Positions 16,411 through 21,653 of a stretch of 22,134 nucleotides of DNA are shown here, piece after piece. The notes under the pieces are model-generated. The model saw nothing but the letters and a program-made list of their open reading frames with translations. It was not told the origin of the DNA and ran no database searches. This DNA comes from Methanolinea sp. UBA477. Its GTDB lineage: Archaea; Halobacteriota; Methanomicrobia; Methanomicrobiales; Methanospirillaceae. The first letter of the stretch is position 1. Each line of letters begins with the position of its first letter. The position numbers and the translations under genes are program-made. The stretch lies in assembly GCA_002509485.1 (NCBI GenBank), contig DAWO01000103.1, forward strand, positions 2,349 through 24,482. Direction: 5' to 3'.

Positions 16411-17097
16411 TCAGCGCTCCTGTACGAGAAAGAGAATCGTGGTCACAATCAGGGCGATGAAGAGCAGGATGAGTCCCAGCGCAATGGAGAGAGGAAGGTT
16501 CCCCTGCGAGGTCTCGAGCGCAATTGCCGTGGTGAGGATTCGGGTATATCCCCTGATGTTTCCACCGATAATCATGGCCGCTCCGACCTCGGATATGGCG
16601 CGTCCAAAACCGAGAATGACTCCGCCAAGTATTGCAAACCGTGCCTCCTTGATTATTGTGAGGATGCTTTGGAATTCGTCAGCTCCAAGCGAGACAATCG
16701 TATCCTGGATGTTCTTTCTCACGCCGGAGAGGGCGATCAGGGTCATCCCGATCATCAGTGGGGTGATGAGCACCATCTGGCCGAATATCATGCCTGTGGG
16801 CGTGAACATCAACCCGAGGAAGCCGAACGGGCCGGAACGAGAAATAAGAAGAAAGACGAAGAGGCCTGCCAGCACGGTAGGCAGTGCATAAAGAGCCTGG
16901 ATAATCGTAATGAGTGCTTTCTTGCCTCCAAACTCCCTGAAATGAATCAAACCCCCCAGGGGTATTGCGATAATTGAAGCAAGAAGCGTCGCAGAGAGTG
17001 AGATGAAGAGCGAGCGTATGGTAATTCCCATGACCTCAGGGTCGAGGGTAACGATGAGCTGGAATGCCTGGGTGAATCCTTCAATTATATCATTCAT
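16411..17097 (-). CDS. tupB: Tungstate ABC transporter permease
   Basis: 228 residues with five or six membrane helices. It is the TupB-type membrane channel that pairs as a dimer with TupC. The cytosolic coupling (EAA-type) loop is seen as VSLGADEFQSILTIIKEAR near 138-156, followed by GRAISEVGAAMIIGGNIRGY, which distinguishes TupB-like permeases from ModB. The ATG at 17097 has AGGT about eight bases before it. A leader of about 68 nt is predicted from a TATA at 17185-17197 and contains a direct repeat. It is the first gene of a tupBC pair. The binding protein tupA is more than 3 kb away on the same strand with its own promoter. Confidence 0.93.
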   Translation of the reverse strand: MNDIIEGFTQAFQLIVTLDPEVMGITIRSLFISLSATLLASIIAIPLGGLIHFREFGGKKALITIIQALYALPTVLAGLFVFLLISRSGPFGFLGLMFTPTGMIFGQMVLITPLMIGMTLIALSGVRKNIQDTIVSLGADEFQSILTIIKEARFAILGGVILGFGRAISEVGAAMIIGGNIRGYTRILTTAIALETSQGNLPLSIALGLILLFIALIVTTILFLVQER

Positions 17098-17119
17098 GAT
17101 ACGTGACCTAAATGGAGTC

Positions 17120-17171
17120 GGAGCACCTGATCACCATGATAATACCGTGGAACGCCTGATCTTCCATGATA
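17120..17171. repeat. 22/23-nt direct repeat in the tupB leader
   Basis: Copy one (17120-17141) and copy two (17149-17171) share GGA-C-CCTGATC and CCATGATA, 19 of 23 aligned columns, with a 7-nt gap between. They lie between the tupB TATA box and its ATG, so they would be either DNA operators just downstream of the start or part of the leader RNA. Confidence 0.6.
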
Positions 17172-17184
17172 TGGTGAAACCAGT

Positions 17185-17197
17185 ATTATATTTATTC
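17185..17197 (-). promoter_or_regulatory. Candidate TATA box for tupBC
   Basis: On the minus strand GAATAAATATAAT is a clear TATA element, about 94 bp upstream of the tupB ATG. Transcription would begin near 17165, inside the second copy of the direct repeat. Confidence 0.5.
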
Positions 17198-17229
17198 AAA
17201 AAATAATTAAAATGAATCGGTTAACCTGG

Positions 17230-17239
17230 TGGTATAACA
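17230..17239. promoter_or_regulatory. Candidate Mo/W operator upstream of tupBC
   Basis: TGGTATAACA lies about 35-40 bp upstream of the tupB TATA box. The identical 10-mer occurs on the other strand inside the palindrome at 17953-17974 in front of the storage-protein gene. Confidence 0.45.
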
Positions 17240-17252
17240 AGTGGTGTACACA

Positions 17253-17600
17253 CTATCCGGAAGCCCGCTTCTGTATCTCCCTGAATATCTCGGCCCCAAG
17301 AACACTGATTCCCTCGTCGTGATACTTTTCCAGGAGAAGGTCCAGGTATTTTTTCGTCCCTGCCGTTGTTGTAAAGATCCCAATTCTTTCTGCCCTGGTA
17401 ACCAGCTGACTCTCTTCCATCATCGCAAAGTACGGGAGGACATAGTAATGGGGAACGCCCAAAAAATCTGCAAGAGCGCGTGTCGTGGGAAACTTGATCC
17501 GTATGTCCTCCCTGGAGATGTGGAGAGTGATCGCTCCATCGATCAGGAGGTGAATCCGGATTGCAGCGTCGAAGATGAGATCAATGTTCAAAGCGGGCAT
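17253..17600 (-). CDS. Small possible winged-helix DNA-binding protein in the Mo/W island
   Basis: 115 residues. The middle part reads like a winged helix: TTRALADFLGVPHYYVLPYF (about 39-58) as a helix-turn-helix with a recognition helix, MMEESQLVTRAERIGIFTTTAGTKKYLDLL (about 60-89) as helix plus beta-wing, then an amphipathic tail. The N-terminal 35 residues may form a beta-rich segment or dimer surface. No metal-binding motif is evident. I do not recognise a named family. It lies between the 70-residue gene and tupB, all on the minus strand, which makes it the best local candidate for the island's regulator. There is no clear ribosome binding site before the ATG at 17600. Confidence 0.65.
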   Translation of the reverse strand: MPALNIDLIFDAAIRIHLLIDGAITLHISREDIRIKFPTTRALADFLGVPHYYVLPYFAMMEESQLVTRAERIGIFTTTAGTKKYLDLLLEKYHDEGISVLGAEIFREIQKRASG

Positions 17601-17682
17601 AGACTGGGATAGATTCAGCGGGAAAGCTGATAAAAGAATTGAAAATGTGGAATCAAAAAAGTAAGACAGGAATTTATCTTAC

Positions 17683-17889
17683 TCAATGTTTCTTCTTCTC
17701 CTCGTCTGGGATCTCTTCCAGGTATACCACTTCAGCCCCGATGTCCTTTGCTATCTGCTCGATCTCGAACTTCCTGAAATGGGTGAGCTCGATCTGGACC
17801 TGGCCTCCCGTTACCGCAACAATCCGGAACATCGGCTGTTTTGCGCCCTCCCGGACTTTCATTCTCTCTCTTACGTATATCTTTACCAT
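17683..17889 (-). CDS. 68-residue conserved-looking protein, unknown function
   Basis: A short soluble protein beginning MVKIYVRERMKV. It has a probable beta-beta-alpha-beta plan: strands around 2-10, 20-28 and 30-37, a helix 40-53 (FRKFEIEQIAKDIG), a strand EVVYLEE, then a charged tail EEKKKH. The start at 17889 is chosen because GGAAGTGA lies six bases before it; ATG 17892 or TTG 17895 are too close to that site. It is the first gene of the minus-strand side of a divergent promoter shared with the storage-protein gene, and precedes the winged-helix candidate by 82 bp. A role in Mo/W handling is suggested by position only. Confidence 0.65.
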   Translation of the reverse strand: MVKIYVRERMKVREGAKQPMFRIVAVTGGQVQIELTHFRKFEIEQIAKDIGAEVVYLEEIPDEEKKKH

Positions 17890-17952
17890 CATCAATCACT
17901 TCCTTTCATGCTCCGTATAACCCCTGAACAGGTATTAACCTTAGCTCACAAC

Positions 17953-17974
17953 TGTTATACCAGTTGTTATAACA
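17953..17974. promoter_or_regulatory. Palindromic candidate operator in the divergent promoter
   Basis: TGTTATA (17953-17959) and TATAACA (17968-17974) are perfect 7-bp arms around an 8-nt centre. The site sits between the TATA-like elements of the 68-residue gene (minus) and the storage-protein gene (plus). The half-site resembles the GTTATA/TATAAC arms of bacterial ModE sites, a similarity I recall and have not tested. Confidence 0.6.
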
Positions 17975-17989
17975 ATACATTCTGTTAGC

Positions 17990-18003
17990 TTTTAATAAAT
18001 ATA
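17990..18003 (+). promoter_or_regulatory. Candidate TATA box for the storage-protein gene
   Basis: TTTTAATAAATATA is a strong archaeal TATA-like stretch. It predicts transcription start near 18018-18028. That makes the ATG at 18009 unlikely to be in the message and favours ATG 18021 (leaderless) or 18042. Confidence 0.5.
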
Positions 18004-18020
18004 AATCTATGTGTACGCAG

Positions 18021-18833
18021 ATGAAACGGAACCGGTTTGAGATGGAAAGTGAGCTGAAAGGAGAGTCACTGGCAAGAATCGGGCTTCTTCGTGCATATGA
18101 ACATGTCCCCCAGCTGAAGATCATGCCTGATCTGAACGTGGTGAAGCTCGGAGGTCACGGCATCATCGATTACGGAAAGGATGTGGTCCTGCCATTGGTG
18201 CAGGAGATCGGAGAGCTTTCAAAGGAATACAAGATCCTCGTGGTGACCGGAGGGGGTGTAAGGGTGAGGCACATCCTTGATATAGGGTTGAACCTTGGGA
18301 TGCCCACCGGTGTGCTTGCCGAACTGGCGGGGAAGATCAGCGAACAGAACGCCATCATGATGTCCATCCTCCTCTCTCCATATGGTGGAACGAGGATACA
18401 TACTGCCGATCTGCTGGAGCTTCCCATGCTTTTGAGACTTGGAGTCCTCCCTGTCATCCATGGAACCCCTCCATACGGCCTGTATGAACAACCGGCCGAA
18501 GTCGGCTCGATACCCCCCAACAGGACTGATACCGGAGCATTCCTTGCCGCAGAGGTTCTTGGGGCCAGGAATCTCGTGCTGGTAAAGAACGTGGATGGCC
18601 TCTTCACGAAAAATCCGTTCAGGCATCCTGAAGCAGAGCTGATCCCCGATATCACCGCATCCGAGCTCCTCGATATGGAGATGCATGACATGGTCCTCGA
18701 GCCGAAAGTCGTGGAATTACTCCGGTATGCAAAGAACCTCAAATCGGTCAGGATAATAAATGGCCATAAACCGGGGAATATCCGGCGGGTCCTCGAAGGG
18801 GAGGATGTCGGGACCACCATTCATGCACACTGA
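18021..18833 (+). CDS. Molybdenum storage protein (MosA/MosB) homologue, amino-acid-kinase fold
   Basis: Predicted to bind ATP and store molybdate or tungstate as polyoxometalate clusters, as the Azotobacter MoSto hexamer does. 270 residues, the length of MosB. Family marks: PDLNVVKLGGHGIID (36-50), TGGGVRVRH (76-84), TPPYGLYEQPAEVGSIPPNRTDTGAF split over 149-174, KNVDGLFT (189-196), NGHKPGNI (248-255) and DVGTTI (262-267). These follow MoSto order and spacing rather than UMP kinase, as I recall both. Starts at ATG 18009, 18021 or 18042 are open; the TATA position favours the latter two. A MOT1 gene follows 37 bp later, and tup genes flank it. Automatic annotation may call this a uridylate kinase. 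Confidence 0.85.
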   Translation: MKRNRFEMESELKGESLARIGLLRAYEHVPQLKIMPDLNVVKLGGHGIIDYGKDVVLPLVQEIGELSKEYKILVVTGGGVRVRHILDIGLNLGMPTGVLAELAGKISEQNAIMMSILLSPYGGTRIHTADLLELPMLLRLGVLPVIHGTPPYGLYEQPAEVGSIPPNRTDTGAFLAAEVLGARNLVLVKNVDGLFTKNPFRHPEAELIPDITASELLDMEMHDMVLEPKVVELLRYAKNLKSVRIINGHKPGNIRRVLEGEDVGTTIHAH

Positions 18834-18870
18834 CCAACAGAAACCGGATTATTAAGGATTGAATCAGATT

Positions 18871-20019
18871 GTGAACGGTTCAGAGGATGAGAATATTCCA
18901 AAAATCCGGTTCGATCTCTCCGAGCTGGCCGGCAGCATGGGGGATTTTGGAACCATCCTCCCGCTGGTTCTGGCAGTCGCCCTGGTAGCCGGGCTGGATA
19001 TCGGATACATCTTCTTATTTTTCGGCATCTGGTTTGTCATCAGCGGTCTTCTCTATCGCGTTCCGGTTCCAGTAGAACCCATGAAGGTGATCGCGGTGAT
19101 CGCCATCGCCGAAGCGATCGGACCGGGCGAGATTGCGGCGGCGGGGATCCTGCTCGGCGTGATCTTTCTGGTGCTTGGAACGGGCAACTGGATGAACCTG
19201 CTCGAGAAGTGGATCCCGGATAGCGTGATACGGGGAATCCAGCTTGGGCTTGCCCTCCTTCTCCTCAAAACCTCGGGAGGCTTCATGCTCGAGGATCCGA
19301 TCTATTTTGGATTCGGTGTTGCGATAATCGTCGGGATCTTCCTCTTTTCCCGCTGGCGAAAAATTCCTGACCTTTCCTCCCTGGTACTCATTCTCCTTGC
19401 CCTGGGAGCGGGAATCGTAATTCAGGGGTTGCCCCAGCTCGTCTTTCTGTCACCTCCGGCCCTGGTTCTCCCAGAACCCGGTGATTTTATCCCGGCTCTC
19501 TCAGTGCTCGTCATTCCGCAGGCTCTTCTCACCCTGACCAACGCCATCCTGGCAACCTCGCTCTTGTCCCGCGATCTCATGTCAGTGAAGCTCATGCCTG
19601 CCCGCCTGTCACGCACAATCGGCCTGATGAACCTGGTATCGGTGCCTTTCGGGGGGATGCCAATGTGTCATGGTGCAGGTGGGATGGCAGGGATGTACCG
19701 GTTCGGGGCACGGACAGGAGGTGCGAATATCATCGCCGGGGGAATTTTTGTGATACTGGCTCTTTTCTTTGCGGGACCGTCGATGGTCAGCCTGATATCC
19801 GTCGGGGTGTATGGAGCCCTGCTTGTCTTTGTTGCGCTTGAGCTTGCGAAGTATGCCTGGAAAACAGAATCAATCGTGGTGACCATCACCATCGGAATAC
19901 TATCGCTCGTATTCTCGATGACGGTAGCATTTTTTATCGGTATGGCACTCGCCTATCTCCTTTTGTATATCGAAAAAAAGCAATCGCCTTCCACCCGGAT
20001 TGAACAAAAGGATAGGTGA
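18871..20019 (+). CDS. MOT1-type molybdate transporter (SulP-related)
   Basis: A membrane permease of 382 residues with about ten helices. It belongs to the putative sulfate/molybdate transporter family of plant and algal MOT1, which lacks the STAS domain of true SulP proteins. Both family signatures are seen: GSMGDFGTILPL (21-32) with PVPVEPMKVIA (65-75), and PMCHGAGGMAGMYRFGARTGG spanning 264-284. GTG 18871 is preferred; AAGGA lies 12 bases before it, and the TTG at 18859 abuts that site directly. It follows the storage-protein gene in one probable operon. Molybdate is the expected substrate; tungstate or sulfate are possible. Confidence 0.9.
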   Translation: MNGSEDENIPKIRFDLSELAGSMGDFGTILPLVLAVALVAGLDIGYIFLFFGIWFVISGLLYRVPVPVEPMKVIAVIAIAEAIGPGEIAAAGILLGVIFLVLGTGNWMNLLEKWIPDSVIRGIQLGLALLLLKTSGGFMLEDPIYFGFGVAIIVGIFLFSRWRKIPDLSSLVLILLALGAGIVIQGLPQLVFLSPPALVLPEPGDFIPALSVLVIPQALLTLTNAILATSLLSRDLMSVKLMPARLSRTIGLMNLVSVPFGGMPMCHGAGGMAGMYRFGARTGGANIIAGGIFVILALFFAGPSMVSLISVGVYGALLVFVALELAKYAWKTESIVVTITIGILSLVFSMTVAFFIGMALAYLLLYIEKKQSPSTRIEQKDR

Positions 20020-20072
20020 ATCTGATTCCCCACAAATCACTCTTCCTTTTGTCCATATCCGGTAGCACTGAA

Positions 20073-20186
20073 TCTGATGCGGTACACGGGGGTTCCGAGG
20101 TTCAGACATGGAATCGAGTACGCATCACCACACAGGCCCCAAACCCATGTGGGCAAAGATAATGTGGATAACAATAGTAAATAAAA
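20073..20186. repeat. Duplicated ~115-nt element, copy 1
   Basis: Aligns with 20361-20475 at about 79 of 116 columns by hand. Conserved blocks are TCTG-TGC, TTC-GAGGT, TCAGACATGGAAT, CCACACAGG, AACCCATGT and TAAATAAAA. It contains Shine-Dalgarno GAGGT (20097-20101) six bases before an ATG (20108). Two competing stems are possible: TCTGA (20073-20077) with TCAGA (20102-20106), or ACATGG (20106-20111) with CCATGT (20145-20150). It could be a regulatory or non-coding RNA, or a small gene. Confidence 0.7.
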
Positions 20187-20194
20187 CTTGTTGA
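20108..20194 (+). CDS. Possible 28-residue peptide inside copy 1
   Basis: ATG 20108 is preceded by GAGGT at ideal spacing and opens a 28-codon frame. The peptide begins MESSTHHHTGPKPMW and ends in a hydrophobic stretch IMWITIV. In copy 2 the same frame stops after five codons (MELDT), and the aligned frame has an extra base and a TAG, so coding is not conserved between the copies. It may be a leader peptide, a truncated small membrane protein or chance. Low confidence. Confidence 0.3.
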   Translation: MESSTHHHTGPKPMWAKIMWITIVNKTC

Positions 20195-20287
20195 TTATAC
20201 TCGATTATTAAACAAAAAAAATTTATCTCTCTCCTAACCAATTGGGGGCTGATCCGGCACAGGCGGCACTGCAAAGGACAGGGACAG

Positions 20288-20344
20288 AAGGAGAATATTG
20301 GCAGAAATGAAAAGGAGAAAGGATAAGATCCTGATATTCTCCTT
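20288..20344. repeat. 11-bp inverted repeat between the two element copies
   Basis: AAGGAGAATAT (20288-20298) and ATATTCTCCTT (20334-20344) are perfect complements with a 35-nt spacer. The spacer itself holds a 5-bp hairpin AGGAT-AAG-ATCCT. This is a long stem for an archaeal spacer and suggests a structured transcript. Confidence 0.6.
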
Positions 20345-20360
20345 CATTCACCCCCTGATG

Positions 20361-20475
20361 TCTGTTGCTGGTGATAGCATTTCAGAGGTATCAGACATGG
20401 AATTGGATACATAATCGCCACACAGGAAAAGAACCCATGTAGCCAGGATAGTCTTGACTTACATATTAAATAAAA
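20361..20475. repeat. Duplicated ~115-nt element, copy 2
   Basis: The second copy of the element at 20073-20186. GAGGT (20385-20389) lies seven bases before ATG 20397. A 7-bp stem ATGTCTG (20358-20364) with CAGACAT (20392-20398) covers the start codon, and the alternative ACATGG (20395-20400) with CCATGT (20435-20440) is kept as in copy 1. The open frame from the ATG is only five codons. Confidence 0.7.
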
Positions 20476-20502
20476 GATGCCCTTTTGTTTTAAGAGTCAA
20501 AT

Positions 20503-20508
20503 AAAAAA
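20503..20508 (-). terminator. T-run terminator of tupA
   Basis: Six A residues on the plus strand read as T6 on the minus strand, 15 bp past the tupA stop. A second T-rich patch follows. It would end the tupA message before copy 2 of the repeat element. Confidence 0.45.
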
Positions 20509-20523
20509 GGTTAATTTTTAAAT

Positions 20524-21498
20524 TCAGGCGGCGACCGGAGTGGTCTCTGTCGCCGGGCTTGTGCAATCACAGCCGAACTGGTCACACTCACCGCTCATCG
20601 GTGAGAAGAGGTTCTTCCCGTACGTATCTACGCCGAAGCCCCCGATCTCGTCCTGTATATCCGGTGAGGTGAGGAAGTCGACGAAGTTGTTCGCCATTGC
20701 GATCTCATCAGATGAGAACGCCTCGTTATACACGGCAATTACACTGTAGATATTCAACAGGATGTCGCCCTGGTCTATCAGGGGGACAATATCGAGGTCG
20801 CCCTTGTATGCCAGGTAGGTCCCTTCGTCTGAGAGGGTGTACGCCTGTTTCTCGTTGGCGAGCTGCAGAGTCTCGCCCATCCCTCTCCCTGCCTCGATGT
20901 ACCAGTCGCCTGATTTCTGAATATCTGTCGCATAATCGTATCCGGCAGCTGCCCAGATTGCTTTCTCCTTGGAATGTGTTCCGGAATTGTCACCCCTGGA
21001 TGCAAACTGGACGCCCGGAGTCGCAGCCATTCCCATGTCGTAGAGTTTCTGGAATGCAGCTTCCGGATCCATTCCCCTGATGCCTGCCGGGTCGTCCTCC
21101 GGTCCGACGATGATGAAATAATTATAGGCAAAACATCGCCTGTTTAATCCATGCCCTGCGTCCATGAACACCTGCTCCTGGGCTGGAGAATGGACAGCCA
21201 GGACGTCGGCGTCACCGCGACTGGCAATCTCTATCGCCTTTCCCGTCCCCTGCGAGGTGATCAGGAGTTCAACATTGTATCTCTCTTCAAACATCGGCTT
21301 TAAGTGATCCAAGAGCCCGGTATCATACAGGCTGGTGGTTGTTGCAAGCAGTAACTTCTCTTTCGGACCGACCGGAGTCGTGGGCTGAGCTGTCGGAGTG
21401 CCCGTTTCAGGTGTCGTTGTACAACCTGAAAAGAGGACTCCTCCCACGATTACAGCAGCAAAGACCAGAATAAGGATAGACTGGGAATTTTTGTTCAT
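20524..21498 (-). CDS. tupA: Tungstate-binding lipoprotein
   Basis: The extracellular substrate-binding part of the tungstate importer, 324 residues. A signal peptide ends in lipobox LFSGC with Cys26, so the protein should be lipid-anchored, followed by a Thr/Pro linker (27-45). Ligand motifs of the TupA family are TTTSLYDTGLL (53-63) and SRGDNSGTHSKE (167-178). The start is ATG 21498; GTG 21507 would add three residues. An unusual C-terminal tail after about residue 302 holds Cys305, Cys310 and Cys312 and ends TETTPVAA. It has its own promoter, apart from tupBC, with tandem repeats upstream, and faces the MOT1 gene across a 500-bp spacer. Tungstate preference over molybdate is inferred from family. 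Confidence 0.94.
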   Translation of the reverse strand: MNKNSQSILILVFAAVIVGGVLFSGCTTTPETGTPTAQPTTPVGPKEKLLLATTTSLYDTGLLDHLKPMFEERYNVELLITSQGTGKAIEIASRGDADVLAVHSPAQEQVFMDAGHGLNRRCFAYNYFIIVGPEDDPAGIRGMDPEAAFQKLYDMGMAATPGVQFASRGDNSGTHSKEKAIWAAAGYDYATDIQKSGDWYIEAGRGMGETLQLANEKQAYTLSDEGTYLAYKGDLDIVPLIDQGDILLNIYSVIAVYNEAFSSDEIAMANNFVDFLTSPDIQDEIGGFGVDTYGKNLFSPMSGECDQFGCDCTSPATETTPVAA

Positions 21499-21573
21499 CA
21501 GTACCACACATACCCATTCGCGGCATCTGTAATCAAAATTTCCTTTTATCTTCAGGTGAAAATTAAATCAATT

Positions 21574-21599
21574 GTATTACCAACTGAATATACCAACTG
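21574..21599. promoter_or_regulatory. Tandem 13-bp repeat upstream of tupA
   Basis: GTATTACCAACTG (21574-21586) and AATATACCAACTG (21587-21599) abut each other and share their last nine bases. On the tupA strand they read CAGTTGGTA, related to CAGTTGTTATA in the palindrome at 17953-17974. They lie just upstream of an AT-rich TATA-like stretch (about 21558-21570), and also within the hisD upstream region. Confidence 0.5.
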
Positions 21600-21653
21600 T
21601 TTCCCATCCTCAAAATATCTTTTTCTTTCCTGTCAACGGAAAAGCTCAATAGC

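Noticed and set aside
16102..16977. 291-codon plus-strand open frame across tupB and tupC.
   Set aside because: Antisense to two overlapping-spaced ABC transporter genes with full motifs; its translation changes from basic to charged low complexity and matches nothing.
18170..18820. 216-codon minus-strand open frame opposite the storage-protein gene.
   Set aside because: Antisense to a gene with clear MoSto motifs; the translation is Ser/Arg/Thr-rich and lacks any motif, typical of a shadow frame.
18021..18833. Calling this gene UMP kinase (pyrH) or isopentenyl phosphate kinase.
   Set aside because: The IPP-RTDTGAF and NG-PGN segments and the neighbouring Mo/W transporters fit the MoSto branch of the amino-acid-kinase superfamily better.
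20073..20475. CRISPR array.
   Set aside because: Only two copies, diverged to about 68%, with unequal spacing; there are no short identical repeats and no cas genes.
20073..20475. Insertion sequence with two end repeats.
   Set aside because: The copies are in direct orientation, with no transposase and no target duplication seen. A short decayed element cannot be fully excluded.
21500..21530. A third partial copy of the duplicated element, from a CCACACA-CCCAT resemblance upstream of tupA.
   Set aside because: Only a short match without the Shine-Dalgarno, ATG or stem arms; chance similarity is likely.
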